Assembly: GCF_016617615.1 (NCBI RefSeq)
Contig: NZ_JAACYA010000001.1
Location: 558,001 to 622,000, forward strand
Direction of reading: 5' to 3'
DNA from: Persephonella atlantica
GTDB lineage: Bacteria > Aquificota > Aquificia > Aquificales > Hydrogenothermaceae
DNA: 64,000 bases
Each line of letters starts with the position of its first letter. Position 1 is the stretch's first letter. The notes under the pieces are model-generated. The model made no database searches and was not told where the DNA came from. It saw nothing but the letters and a program-made list of their open reading frames with translations. Shown here piece by piece: positions 9,252 to 18,261 of this stretch. The translations under genes were made by a program, and so were the position numbers.

Positions 9252-9311
9252 ATTTTCCGGGATAGACAAAATTACCGCCAGCTGGGTCTGTCTATCCCTT
9301 GAAAATGGCGG
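9252..9311 (+). ncRNA. Pseudoknotted 5' leader element upstream of napA
   Basis: The leader can form a long hairpin: ATTTTC (9252-9257) with GAAAAT (9301-9306), and GGGATAGACA (9259-9268) with TGTCTATCCC (9289-9298). The pairing is perfect except for a small C/TT internal loop. The 20-nt loop contains CCGCCA (9275-9280), which is exactly complementary to TGGCGG (9306-9311) just 3' of the stem, giving an H-type pseudoknot. This arrangement is typical of compact ligand-sensing RNAs. I do not recognise it as a known class, and it does not match my memory of the Moco riboswitch. Confidence 0.5.
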
Positions 9312-9328
9312 AATAGAAGTAGCCCAGC

Positions 9329-9356
9329 CCTGTAGGGTTTAAAATGGCCTTACAGG
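9329..9356 (+). promoter_or_regulatory. Hairpin overlapping the napA Shine-Dalgarno region
   Basis: CCTGTAGGG (9329-9337) pairs with CCTTACAGG (9348-9356), nine pairs including one G-U, with a 10-nt loop. The 3' strand includes the first bases of the AGGAGAGGAG Shine-Dalgarno tract before the napA ATG at 9370. It directly follows the pseudoknot element, so it could act as an expression platform that limits ribosome access. It has no U-tract, so it is not an intrinsic terminator. Confidence 0.45.
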
Positions 9357-9369
9357 AGAGGAGTAGAAA

Positions 9370-12246
9370 ATGGAGGTAAAGGAAGAGAAAAAGCAGAAGA
9401 CGGGATTTGAGATGTCCCGTAGGGACTTCCTGAAGACAAGTGCAGCTGTAGCTGCAGCTGCTGCTGTTGGAATGGAAGTTCCAGAAGATGCTCTTGCTGC
9501 CGCTTCCAGTGCAGAGGCGGGATGGAGATGGGATAAGGCTGTTTGCCGTTTCTGTGGAACAGGATGCGGTATTATGATTGCTGTTAAGGACGACCGTATC
9601 GTTGCGGTGAAAGGAGACCCGAAAGCTCCCGTTAACAAGGGTCTAAACTGTATCAAAGGTTACTTTACAGCAAAAATTATGTATGGTGCTGACAGACTGA
9701 CAAAACCACTGCTCCGTATGAATGACAAAGGAGAGTTTGACAAAAACGGTAAATTCAGACCTGTCAGCTGGAAAAAAGCCTACGAGGTTATGGTAGAGCA
9801 GTTCAAAAAGGCTTACAACGAGCTGGGACCGGAAGGTGTAGCCATATTTGGTTCGGGACAGTACACAATAATGGAAGGTTATGCAGCTGCAAAACTGATG
9901 AAAGCAGGTTTCAGGTCAAACAACATTGACCCTAACGCAAGACACTGTATGGCATCTGCTGTTGCAGCATTTATACAAACTTACGGAATTGACGAACCTC
10001 CTGGATGTTATGACGACATTGAGCTTACAGACACAATTTTTGTCTGGGGCTCAAACATGGCGGAGATGCACCCTATACTGTGGGCAAGGGTCACAGACAG
10101 GAAGCTTTCAGACCCAGACAGGGTTAAAGTAGTTGTTCTTTCAACATTCAGGCACAGAACGATGGATCTGGCGGACATAGACATCGTTTTTAGACCACAA
10201 ACCGACCTTGCAATAATGAACTACATAGCAAGGGAAATTGTTTACAACCATCCAGAAGCTATAGACTGGGATTTTGTTAACAAGTACTGTGTATTCACAA
10301 CAGGACATATAGACATTGGATATGGAATGAGAAATCCAGATCACCCAAGTTTTACAAACAAAGAGAGACAGACAGTTAGAAAGCAAGTAGCAAAAAAAGT
10401 TTCTGCCCTTGAAGCACCTGCACTGAGTGTTTATGGATACAAAGAAGGTGACACAATTAAGATGAAGCATGCCAAGCAGGCAGGAAAACACTGGATAATA
10501 TCCTTTGAAGACTTCAAAAAAGCCCTTGCACCATACACCCTTGACTACGTTGCAAGAATAGCAAAAGGTGACCCAGATGAGCCGTTAGAACAGTTCAAAC
10601 AAAAACTGAAAAAGATGGCAGAGCTTTACATAGACAAAAACAGAAAGGCTGTTACATTCTGGACTATGGGATTCAACCAGCATACCAGAGGAACATGGGT
10701 TAACGAACAGGCATACATGCTTCACCACCTACTTGGTAAACAGGCTCAACCTGGTAATGGTGCATTCTCAATAACAGGTCAGCCTTCTGCTTGTGGAACA
10801 GCGAGGGAGGTTGGAACATTTGCCCACAGACTGCCAGCTGACATGGTTGTATTTAATCCAAAACATAGAAAAATTTCAGAGAAAATATGGAATATTCCTC
10901 ATGGAACTATCAATCCAAAGGTTGGTTCACACATTGTTAAGATAATGAGAGACCTTGAAGATGGAAAAATCAAGTTTGCATGGGTACAGGTATGTAACCC
11001 ATGGCAGGACACTGCAAACGCGAACCACTGGATAAAAGCAGCAAGAAAGATGGATAACTTTATTGTAGTGTCTGACTCTTATCCCGGAATATCTGCTAAA
11101 GTTGCAGACCTGATACTGCCGGCAGCCATGATTTACGAAAAGTGGGGAGCTTACGGAAATGCAGAAAGAAGAACACAGCACTGGAGACAGCAGGTGACAC
11201 CTCCGGGAGAAGCAATGCCAGACATATATCACATTGTAGAGTTTTCTAAATTCTTCAAGCTGAAAGAAGTATGGAAAGAGTGGAAACTGTCAGATGGAAC
11301 TGTTCTTCCTAACGTATTAGATAAAGCTAAAGAGATGGGATACAGCCCAGAAGACACACTCTATGATGTTCTGTTCTCTGAAAAAGCTTTCAAACGCTCC
11401 ATACCAGATGTAGACCTGTCATATCCTCAACCTGTTGCTAAGAACCCTAACACAGGTGAAATACATCTGAACACATGTGCTGTAGGAGACAAGAGAACAG
11501 TTATCGGTGTGGATGGAAAACCATGGAAAGGTTACGGTTTCTTCATAGAAAAAGCACTGTGGGAAGAGTACAGACTGTTTGGAATGGGACATGGACATGA
11601 TCTTGCAGACTTTGATACATATCACAGAGTAAGAGGTCTCAGATGGCCTGTTGTTGATGGAAAAGAAACACCATGGAGATTTAACGCAGATTACGACCCA
11701 TATGCAAGAAAAGAGATTGAAGCAGGGAGAGCTCCAAGGGATGGTAAGTTTGCATTCTACGGACCAGCACTGAAGAAAATTCCAAGAGGAAATCTGTTTG
11801 GAGTAACAGATAAGCAAAAAGTTGACCTTACAAACAAAACCAAGATATTCTTCAGGCCTTACATGGATCCACCAGAACCACCAGACAACGAATATCCATT
11901 CTGGCTTGCAACAGGTAGAGTTCTTGAACACTGGCACTCTGGAACAATGACAATGAGAGTTCCAGAGCTGTACAGGGCTGTTCCAGAGGCACTGTGTTAC
12001 ATGCATCCAAAGGATGCTGAAAAATTAGGTGTGAAGGATAACGACCTTGTATGGGTAGAGTCCAGACGTGGTAAGGTTAAAGCCCGCGTGAAAACAAGAG
12101 GAAGAAACAGACCTCCAAGGGGACTGGTATTTATTCCATGGTTTGATGAAAGGGTTTACATCAACAAAGTTACTCTTGATGCTACATGTCCAATATCCAA
12201 ACAGACAGACTACAAAAAATGTGCAGTTAAGATTTACAAAGCATAA
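9370..12246 (+). CDS. napA: Periplasmic nitrate reductase catalytic subunit NapA
   Basis: A 958-residue molybdopterin enzyme that reduces nitrate to nitrite in the periplasm. It has a Tat signal SRRDFLK at residues 16-22 followed by an alanine-rich stretch. Cysteines 59, 62, 66 and 94 (CRFCGTGC...C) bind the [4Fe-4S] cluster. RHCMAS at about 191-196 gives Cys193 as the molybdenum ligand, which marks NapA rather than formate dehydrogenase. The length is close to that of Campylobacterota NapA. A downstream ATG at 9412 (MSRRDF) is an alternative start, but the ATG at 9370 has the Shine-Dalgarno. It heads a napAGHBFLD operon with no napC. Confidence 0.96.
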   Translation: MEVKEEKKQKTGFEMSRRDFLKTSAAVAAAAAVGMEVPEDALAAASSAEAGWRWDKAVCRFCGTGCGIMIAVKDDRIVAVKGDPKAPVNKGLNCIKGYFTAKIMYGADRLTKPLLRMNDKGEFDKNGKFRPVSWKKAYEVMVEQFKKAYNELGPEGVAIFGSGQYTIMEGYAAAKLMKAGFRSNNIDPNARHCMASAVAAFIQTYGIDEPPGCYDDIELTDTIFVWGSNMAEMHPILWARVTDRKLSDPDRVKVVVLSTFRHRTMDLADIDIVFRPQTDLAIMNYIAREIVYNHPEAIDWDFVNKYCVFTTGHIDIGYGMRNPDHPSFTNKERQTVRKQVAKKVSALEAPALSVYGYKEGDTIKMKHAKQAGKHWIISFEDFKKALAPYTLDYVARIAKGDPDEPLEQFKQKLKKMAELYIDKNRKAVTFWTMGFNQHTRGTWVNEQAYMLHHLLGKQAQPGNGAFSITGQPSACGTAREVGTFAHRLPADMVVFNPKHRKISEKIWNIPHGTINPKVGSHIVKIMRDLEDGKIKFAWVQVCNPWQDTANANHWIKAARKMDNFIVVSDSYPGISAKVADLILPAAMIYEKWGAYGNAERRTQHWRQQVTPPGEAMPDIYHIVEFSKFFKLKEVWKEWKLSDGTVLPNVLDKAKEMGYSPEDTLYDVLFSEKAFKRSIPDVDLSYPQPVAKNPNTGEIHLNTCAVGDKRTVIGVDGKPWKGYGFFIEKALWEEYRLFGMGHGHDLADFDTYHRVRGLRWPVVDGKETPWRFNADYDPYARKEIEAGRAPRDGKFAFYGPALKKIPRGNLFGVTDKQKVDLTNKTKIFFRPYMDPPEPPDNEYPFWLATGRVLEHWHSGTMTMRVPELYRAVPEALCYMHPKDAEKLGVKDNDLVWVESRRGKVKARVKTRGRNRPPRGLVFIPWFDERVYINKVTLDATCPISKQTDYKKCAVKIYKA

Positions 12247-12258
12247 AGGTGGGAAAAA

Positions 12259-13146
12259 TTGGCTGAAAGCAGTAAGGTGGACAAAGGAAGACGGAAATTC
12301 TTCATACAAATCCTCCAGGGGCTTGGTCTTGCAGCCCTTGGGGGTTCTATCTGGGGTGGATATGTTGCAGAAGCAAAACATGATGAAATAGTTCTCAGGC
12401 CACCGGGAGCTGTTCCAGAAGAGGAGTTTATCAGAAAGTGCATAAAATGCGGACTGTGTGTTGAAGCCTGCAAGAACAGAGAAAACAACCCAGACGAAAC
12501 GAAACAGACAGCAACACTGAGACTGGCAGCACCAGGAGACCACAGACCTAAGGAGGAAGGCAAATATATATATCCCAAAGAAGTCCCTGTTGGAACACCT
12601 TACTTTGTCCCCAGAGAGATTCCCTGTTACATGTGTGAAGATATACCCTGTGTTCCACCCTGTCCTACAGGTGCATTAGACCCTGAGCTTGTTTCCTCTG
12701 TTAAAGATGGTAAAAAAGTTTTAGATATCAACAAGGCTCGGATGGGAGTGGCAGTTGTTGATGCGGAAAACTGTATAGCATACTGGGGTCTTCAGTGTGA
12801 TGCCTGTTACAGGGCCTGTCCACTGATTGATGAGGCCATAAAACTTGAGCTGAGAAGAAATCCCCGAACAGGAAGACATGCATTCCTGCTTCCAGTTGTT
12901 TATCCAGATGTATGTACAGGATGTGGACTATGTGAACTGGCATGTGTGACAGAAAAACCTGCGATATTTGTACTGCCCAGAAATATAGCACTGGGAAGGG
13001 TAGGAAAGCATTATGTGAAAGGATGGGAAAAACAGGATGAACAGAGATTAAAAGGCTCCAAGGGCATTCAGAAAACGATAACTCCAAAGAGTGAAAAATC
13101 TCCAGAAGAATACCTGAATGTAGAGGATTTGTTAGATGAAGAATAA
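12259..13146 (+). CDS. napG: Ferredoxin-type quinol dehydrogenase subunit NapG
   Basis: A 295-residue periplasmic iron-sulfur protein with four cysteine clusters (CIKCGLCVEAC, CYMCEDIPC, CDACYRAC and CTGCGLCELAC). The N-terminal GRRKFF segment followed by a hydrophobic run is Tat-like. With NapH it passes electrons from menaquinol toward NapB-NapA and replaces NapC. The start is taken as TTG at 12259, with AGGTGGG upstream, 12 nt after the napA stop. The 3' end overlaps napH by 11 nt. Confidence 0.93.
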   Translation: MAESSKVDKGRRKFFIQILQGLGLAALGGSIWGGYVAEAKHDEIVLRPPGAVPEEEFIRKCIKCGLCVEACKNRENNPDETKQTATLRLAAPGDHRPKEEGKYIYPKEVPVGTPYFVPREIPCYMCEDIPCVPPCPTGALDPELVSSVKDGKKVLDINKARMGVAVVDAENCIAYWGLQCDACYRACPLIDEAIKLELRRNPRTGRHAFLLPVVYPDVCTGCGLCELACVTEKPAIFVLPRNIALGRVGKHYVKGWEKQDEQRLKGSKGIQKTITPKSEKSPEEYLNVEDLLDEE

Positions 13147-13969
13147 CATTCTGTACAAACACAGATTTTTGATAGGTAGAAGGATTGTTCAGATTTCTAT
13201 ACTCCTCCTTTACATAGCTGGTAACATATACGGCTGGAAAATTTTGCAGGGAAATCTGAGCTCATCAAAGATACTTGACGTAATTCCTATGGCAGACCCG
13301 TATGCTGTTCTTCAGCTATTTGTTGCTGGAAGCCTTCTTGCTACAGATGTGCTCATTGGAGCCTTGATTGTTTTGCTGTTTTACTCCCTTATCGGTGGAA
13401 GGGCTTTTTGCAGCTGGGTATGTCCCATTAATATGGTTACAGACTTTGCAAACTGGCTCAGAATGAAAACAGGACTGCACAGAGAAGAGTGGCAGCTGAG
13501 AATATCCAGAAAAACAAGATACTGGGTGCTGGGACTTAGCCTGGTAGTTTCCTTTATTATTGCTGCACCTGCATTTGAGTTTATCAGTCCCATATCTATG
13601 CTCCACAGAGGTCTTATTTTTGGTATGGGATTTGGCTGGGTTGCTGTTGGTGGAGTATTCCTGTTTGACCTGTTTGTTACGAAAAATGGCTGGTGTGGAC
13701 ATGTATGTCCTTTAGGAGGTTTTTATTCCCTGATAACAAAGCCTTCTGCCATAAGGGTTAAACATGATGCCGATAAGTGTACCCTTTGCATGAACTGTAA
13801 AAATGTATGCCCAGAGAAACAGGTTTTATGGATGATAGGTAAAGAGAGCGTCATCGTTTCATCGGGGGAATGCATAAACTGTGGAAGATGCATAGAAGTG
13901 TGTAACGATGATGCTCTTAACTTTAGCTTTAGATACAAACCACAAAAGGAGGAGAAGGAAGATGCTTAA
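13136..13969 (+). CDS. napH: Membrane quinol dehydrogenase subunit NapH
   Basis: A 277-residue polytopic membrane protein. Membrane helices alternate with two CxxxCP motifs, FCSWVCPIN and WCGHVCPLG, typical of the NapH/RdxA group. The C-terminal cytoplasmic part has two ferredoxin-type clusters (CTLCMNCKNVC and CINCGRCIEVC). NapH oxidises menaquinol and hands electrons to NapG. The gene overlaps napG at its 5' end and napB at its 3' end, as expected for tightly coupled translation. Confidence 0.94.
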   Translation: MKNNILYKHRFLIGRRIVQISILLLYIAGNIYGWKILQGNLSSSKILDVIPMADPYAVLQLFVAGSLLATDVLIGALIVLLFYSLIGGRAFCSWVCPINMVTDFANWLRMKTGLHREEWQLRISRKTRYWVLGLSLVVSFIIAAPAFEFISPISMLHRGLIFGMGFGWVAVGGVFLFDLFVTKNGWCGHVCPLGGFYSLITKPSAIRVKHDADKCTLCMNCKNVCPEKQVLWMIGKESVIVSSGECINCGRCIEVCNDDALNFSFRYKPQKEEKEDA

Positions 13970-14522
13970 GAAAAAGTTAATTGGAGCATTAGTAATCCCG
14001 GCAGTGGGAATTTCTATAGCTCTAACATCATGTCAACCAGGAGGAACAGCTTCTACAGGGAAGGCTATTTCCTCTGAAGAACTTTCTTACAGGAATGCAC
14101 CCTTAACTGTGAATACAGCCCCACCACCTGTTGAGTTTCCAAAAACACCTCCGGGAAAAGCAAAAAGATTTACCAGAGCTTACGAAAATGCACCACCAAT
14201 GATTCCTCATAGTGTTGAAGGACTTTTACCTATAACCAAGGATAACAACGCATGCCTTGGATGTCACGATCCAAAAGTTGCAAAAAGTGTTGGAGCAACT
14301 CCAGTATCTCCTACACACTTTATTGATTTCTTCCAGCTGATAAAAGGTAAAGTAGTAAAACTGAACAAACTTGACCCTGCAAGATGGAACTGTTCCCAGT
14401 GTCATGCTCCACAGGCTAATGCAAAACCACTTGTCCAGAACACATTTAAACCTGACTACAGAGACCCGAATGCTAAAAACAAAACAAAACTCCACAAAAA
14501 CGTTATGGAAGGAGTTTATTAA
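13962..14522 (+). CDS. napB: Diheme cytochrome c NapB
   Basis: The small electron-transfer subunit of nitrate reductase, with two heme c sites, CLGCH and CSQCH, and distal histidines in between (PHSVEGL and THFIDFF regions). The ATG at 13962 follows a strong AAAGGAGGAG Shine-Dalgarno, giving 186 residues. The N-terminal signal ends in ALTSC, a possible lipobox, so this NapB may be a lipoprotein anchored to the membrane. That would be unusual for NapB. It overlaps napH by 8 nt, and its stop overlaps the napF start (TAATG). Confidence 0.92.
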   Translation: MLKKKLIGALVIPAVGISIALTSCQPGGTASTGKAISSEELSYRNAPLTVNTAPPPVEFPKTPPGKAKRFTRAYENAPPMIPHSVEGLLPITKDNNACLGCHDPKVAKSVGATPVSPTHFIDFFQLIKGKVVKLNKLDPARWNCSQCHAPQANAKPLVQNTFKPDYRDPNAKNKTKLHKNVMEGVY

Positions 14523-15070
14523 TGTCCAAAAAGATGGACAGGAGGGGCTTTTTGAAAGCCCTTCCTTTTATTCCTAAGGCAACAGTAGAGGAAATAAAAA
14601 ATCCTTCAGAAGAAGAAATAAAGGATATTATAAGACCTCCCTATATCTCTGAAAGTTCTGACTTTACAAAATGTGCAGAGTGCAGTGGAGAATGCATAGC
14701 TGTATGTGAAGAAAGGATACTTTTCAGACTGAGAGACGGTTCTCCCCATGTGGTTTACGGTGAAAAGGGATGCACTTTTTGCGGAAAGTGTGCAGATGTA
14801 TGTGAATATGGTGTTTTATCGAGGGAAAATCCAGCAAGGATAAGTGTAGAGGTAAAGATAAACATAAACAAGTGTATGGCATGGAATGGAGTAATGTGTT
14901 TCTCCTGCAGAGAACCTTGTCTGGATAATGCTATAAAATTTGAGGGGATTTTTAAACCGCAGATTGTTCCAGATGTATGCACAGGATGTGGTTTTTGCAC
15001 GAATATCTGTCCTTCAGGAGCTATAGAAGTCTTTCCATTGGAGATAGAAAAAGATGAAAAAACTGCTTAG
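14522..15070 (+). CDS. napF: Ferredoxin-type protein NapF
   Basis: A 182-residue iron-sulfur protein with cysteine clusters CAECSGECIAVC, CTFCGKCADVC, CFSCREPC and CTGCGFCTNIC. The start DRRGFLK is Tat-like, but NapF proteins studied elsewhere act in the cytoplasm, assisting cluster loading of NapA before export. The position after napB and before napL and napD matches the Campylobacterota order. It overlaps napL by 17 nt. Confidence 0.88.
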   Translation: MSKKMDRRGFLKALPFIPKATVEEIKNPSEEEIKDIIRPPYISESSDFTKCAECSGECIAVCEERILFRLRDGSPHVVYGEKGCTFCGKCADVCEYGVLSRENPARISVEVKININKCMAWNGVMCFSCREPCLDNAIKFEGIFKPQIVPDVCTGCGFCTNICPSGAIEVFPLEIEKDEKTA

Positions 15071-16025
15071 TTTGTCTGCTCTGCTTTTTGTTTTTGTAAT
15101 GAGAACCTATTCAGTTACTCCTGAACTTGTTAATGTTTTGAAGGTTGATGGAGCAGTCAGCGAGCTCAGATACTCTAATGGAAAGATTTTTGTAGCTACT
15201 GAGAGGGGAAAAGTTGAAGTTATAGAGCTTGAAACAAGAAATCACCTTCTTGAAATTAAGTATCCTGAGTTTGAAGATTTTACAGGTGAATTACAGCTTC
15301 CAAAGATTTTTTCAGTAGACGTATCCCCTGACGGCAAAAAAATCATTGCTGTAGTTCAGGCAAGCAGAGGAGGAAGAGAGGTATATATATACGAAAAAAA
15401 ACAGCTGAAAAAGATTATCAGCAGAAAAAAACACCTGCCTATAGCTAAAGTAAGGTTTATAACGTCTGACAGGGTTTTGTTTGGTCTTTCTGGAGACGAG
15501 CTTGTTCTGTATAATCTGTCTGAAGGAAAGATAATATACAGAAATCCTGTAGGGATGTCTTTTTTCTCCGATATGGAAGTAAATAACGACAAAACAGAAG
15601 TTGCAGTAGTTGACGAGAGTGGAGATACAAAAATAGTAGATATAAAAACAGGTAAAGTTATAAAAATAATAGAAGAACTAAACAAAGATAAAGTGTTTGA
15701 CGTAGATTTTAAAAATGGCAGAGTTATATCAGGGGGAAGGGATAAAAAGGCAGTCTTTTATAACCTGAAAACTGGCAGATACAGAATCTTCTATGCAGAT
15801 GACTTTATGGTTTTCTCTGTTGCCCTAAGTCCATCAGGAAAGAAAGGTGCATACCTTTACAACGATAAGTTTGATGTTCGTATCGTAGACACAGAAACAG
15901 GAGATATTATCTCTGTTCTAAAAGGTCACAGGGCAACACCTTCAAACATACTGTTTATTGATGAGAATCAATTAATAATAGGTTGTGATGACGGAAAATT
16001 ATATATATGGAGGTTAAAAAGATGA
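15054..16025 (+). CDS. napL: NapL-like beta-propeller protein
   Basis: A 323-residue protein with a cleavable signal peptide (MKKLLSLSALLFVFVM) and repeated WD40/YVTN-like blades (for example SVDVSPDGKKIIAV and SVALSPSGKKGAYL). In Campylobacterota the gene at this place is napL, a periplasmic protein of unclear function linked to nitrate reductase. The identification rests on position and fold. It overlaps napF and the napD Shine-Dalgarno region. Confidence 0.8.
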   Translation: MKKLLSLSALLFVFVMRTYSVTPELVNVLKVDGAVSELRYSNGKIFVATERGKVEVIELETRNHLLEIKYPEFEDFTGELQLPKIFSVDVSPDGKKIIAVVQASRGGREVYIYEKKQLKKIISRKKHLPIAKVRFITSDRVLFGLSGDELVLYNLSEGKIIYRNPVGMSFFSDMEVNNDKTEVAVVDESGDTKIVDIKTGKVIKIIEELNKDKVFDVDFKNGRVISGGRDKKAVFYNLKTGRYRIFYADDFMVFSVALSPSGKKGAYLYNDKFDVRIVDTETGDIISVLKGHRATPSNILFIDENQLIIGCDDGKLYIWRLKR

Positions 16026-16378
16026 ATATCTCAAGTGCGGTAGTAATAACAGAGCCAGAGCATACACAGGAAGTTCTTCAGTCTTTAGAAGAAAGCGGTC
16101 TGTGTGAAGTTTACTTTCACGATGATAAAAGCGGGAAGATAGTGATTATCATTGAGGGGGAAGATGTAAACGAAGAGACATTTAAGCTAAAGCAGATACA
16201 GATGCTTCCCCACGTGCTGTCTGCAAACATGGTCTATTCATACTCTGAGGAAGAATGGGAATCAGCTGCCGAATATCTACAGAAGCTCAGTAACGATGTT
16301 CCAGAGATACTGAACGATGAAAACGTCAGAGCTGAAGACATTGTTTACAAAGGACACATTAAAGGATACATCAGTTAG
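16022..16378 (+). CDS. napD: NapA maturation chaperone NapD
   Basis: A 118-residue cytoplasmic chaperone that binds the Tat signal of NapA. It starts MNISSAVV and has the NapD ferredoxin-like fold with the EGEDVNEETFKLKQIQMLPHVLSA region. An ATG 15 nt upstream is in frame, but it lies against the Shine-Dalgarno GGAGG (16009-16013), which is spaced correctly for the ATG at 16022. It closes the napAGHBFLD set. The C-terminal extension of about 30 residues is longer than in many NapD proteins. Confidence 0.88.
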   Translation: MNISSAVVITEPEHTQEVLQSLEESGLCEVYFHDDKSGKIVIIIEGEDVNEETFKLKQIQMLPHVLSANMVYSYSEEEWESAAEYLQKLSNDVPEILNDENVRAEDIVYKGHIKGYIS

Positions 16379-16386
16379 GGTAAGCC

Positions 16387-16923
16387 ATGGATAAGACATT
16401 TGATATGTTCTGGGAAACGGAAGTTCCAGAGAACGAGCTGATAATATCAAGAACAGACCTTAATGGGATAATCACCTATGTTAACGAAACTTTCGCGAAG
16501 ATATCAGGATACTCTCCGGAGGAACTTATAGGAAAACCCCACAACATTATCAGGCATCCTGACATGCCAAAATCTGTTTTTAAAGAACTGTGGGAAACAA
16601 TAAAGCAGGGCAAAACATGGAGAGGTTATGTAAAAAACCTGAGAAAAGACAAGGGATATTACTGGGTTTATGCTGAGATATCAGGGGTTTACAAAGATGG
16701 ACAGCTTGTTGAGTACAAATCTATGAGAGCTCCTGTATCTGGGGAAAAGAAAAAACAGATGCAGGATTTATACGACCAGATGAGAGAAGAAGAAGGAGGA
16801 GCAGTAAGGGTTGTGATGTATTTAGAAAAAGAGGTTTACGACAGATTAGAGCAGCTCTCACAGGAGCTGGGAATTTCTGGAGAAGAAGTTATCAAAAAAC
16901 TTCTGTCTGAAGTAAAGACATAA
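16387..16923 (+). CDS. PAS-domain protein with a ribbon-helix-helix-like C-terminus
   Basis: A 178-residue cytoplasmic protein. The N-terminal 120 residues form an Aer-type PAS domain (GIITYVNETFAKISGYSPEEL, then NIIRHPDMP and KNLRKDKGYYWVYAE). A short acidic linker follows. The last 40 residues (VRVVMYLEKEVYDRLEQL, then ELGISGEEVIKKLL) resemble a CopG/MetJ-type ribbon-helix-helix unit. There is no kinase or methyl-acceptor domain. It lies 8 nt after napD and 19 nt before the porin gene. It may sense redox state, oxygen or a ligand and bind DNA, but that is inference. Confidence 0.75.
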   Translation: MDKTFDMFWETEVPENELIISRTDLNGIITYVNETFAKISGYSPEELIGKPHNIIRHPDMPKSVFKELWETIKQGKTWRGYVKNLRKDKGYYWVYAEISGVYKDGQLVEYKSMRAPVSGEKKKQMQDLYDQMREEEGGAVRVVMYLEKEVYDRLEQLSQELGISGEEVIKKLLSEVKT

Positions 16924-16942
16924 ATTCAAGGAGGTTTGGACG

Positions 16943-18232
16943 ATGAAAGGGAAAGTGTTAAGTCTGGGAGCAGCAGCATTACTGGCAGGGGGAGCGTTTC
17001 TGCTAAGCGGTCAGACAGCCAGCTCAAACGCTCAGGACCTGCTTGGTGTCTCATTTGTTGACAATGTGAAGCCTTATTTGGAGTTCAGGCCAAGGTATGA
17101 GTATGTGGATGTTGATAACTCTTCTAACAAGGAAGCAAACGCTCTGACCATCAGAACAAAGATTGGGGTTAAAATTGGAACTGTTTTGGGAGTGAACGGA
17201 CTGTCTGCAGTACTTGAGGCTATTGATGTGTCAGCACTTGTTGATGACTACTCACCTCAAAAATCAAATTACGAAACAGTATTGGACCCTGATAACACCC
17301 GGATAACACAGGCTTACGTTGCTTACTCTTTAGGTAACTATACCTTTGTTGCAGGTAGAAAATATGTGATTATTGACGACCACAGATTTATAGGAACTAT
17401 AGGATGGAGACAGATGCCCCAGTCTTTTGGTGTGTTGGCAGTAGCAGGAAAACCTATTCCGGGACTGGACTTTTTACTTGCGGGAATCTATGAGAGAAAG
17501 TTTATTGTTGACGGCGGAAATATTGACTGGAAATTAGACAAAATGCCTATTGTCTTAGATGTAAACTACAAAGTCGTTCCCCAGCTGAGAGTTAAAGGTT
17601 TTGCATATCTTCTGACAGACATTCACAACACGTACGGCGTGAAAGCCTCTGGAGCTATTGACCTTGGAGGAATAAAAGTTTCATACCTTGGTGAGTATGC
17701 AAAACAGACAGACCCATATCAAAAGGATAATGCCTCAACCAAACCAGACATTGATACAGACTACTACAGACTGAAAGTCGGTGCTTCATCAATGGGATTT
17801 TTCGGAAACATAATGTATACATACTTTGGAGATGCAGGTGGAAAAAATGCAGGATTTTCTGTTCCTCTGGCAACAAACCACAAGTTTGACGGATGGGCAG
17901 ATGTTTTACTTTTAGGTGCTGCAAACGGATTTTATTACGGTATGAAAGAGTGGTGCATATCTGCAGGTTACAAAAACCCAGCAATAGGAAAGATTATGGT
18001 TGCATATCTGAAGTTTGACTCAGACAAAAATCCAGGAATTGGAAAGAGCATAGGTTCTGAGATAGATGCACTGTATGCTAAAAAACTGACAAAGAGACTG
18101 TCATTTTTAGCAAAAGCAGCATGGTACAACGCAGATAATGGATACTGTATAGGCTCAACTTGTAATGCAACGACTGCAAAAGGAACAAAAGACGTAACAA
18201 AATACTGGCTGCAGCTTGATTACAAGTATTAA
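16943..18232 (+). CDS. Outer-membrane beta-barrel porin
   Basis: A 429-residue protein with a signal peptide (to about residue 30) and amphipathic alternating strands throughout, ending in the aromatic C-terminal YWLQLDYKY typical of outer-membrane barrels. Segments such as YLEFRPRYEYVDVDN and the C-terminal strand suggest an OprD-like or OprB-like porin. It lies between nap and nir genes in one operon, so it may pass nitrate or nitrite. A good Shine-Dalgarno (AAGGAGG) precedes the start. The substrate is not shown by the sequence. Confidence 0.8.
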   Translation: MKGKVLSLGAAALLAGGAFLLSGQTASSNAQDLLGVSFVDNVKPYLEFRPRYEYVDVDNSSNKEANALTIRTKIGVKIGTVLGVNGLSAVLEAIDVSALVDDYSPQKSNYETVLDPDNTRITQAYVAYSLGNYTFVAGRKYVIIDDHRFIGTIGWRQMPQSFGVLAVAGKPIPGLDFLLAGIYERKFIVDGGNIDWKLDKMPIVLDVNYKVVPQLRVKGFAYLLTDIHNTYGVKASGAIDLGGIKVSYLGEYAKQTDPYQKDNASTKPDIDTDYYRLKVGASSMGFFGNIMYTYFGDAGGKNAGFSVPLATNHKFDGWADVLLLGAANGFYYGMKEWCISAGYKNPAIGKIMVAYLKFDSDKNPGIGKSIGSEIDALYAKKLTKRLSFLAKAAWYNADNGYCIGSTCNATTAKGTKDVTKYWLQLDYKY

Positions 18233-18261
18233 TCCTATAAACTTTGTAAAGGAGGGCAATT

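Noticed and set aside
9121-9342. A 73-codon reading frame between the DUF59 gene and napA
   Set aside because: It begins inside the Fnr-type box, has no Shine-Dalgarno, and covers the structured leader. The sequence looks non-coding.
9252-9356. Molybdenum cofactor riboswitch
   Set aside because: The position before napA is attractive, but the stem and loop sequences do not match the Moco motif as I remember it. It is left as an unassigned structured leader.
11419-12006. 195-codon minus-strand frame inside napA
   Set aside because: It is antisense to a conserved gene, rich in Cys and Trp, and resembles no known protein.
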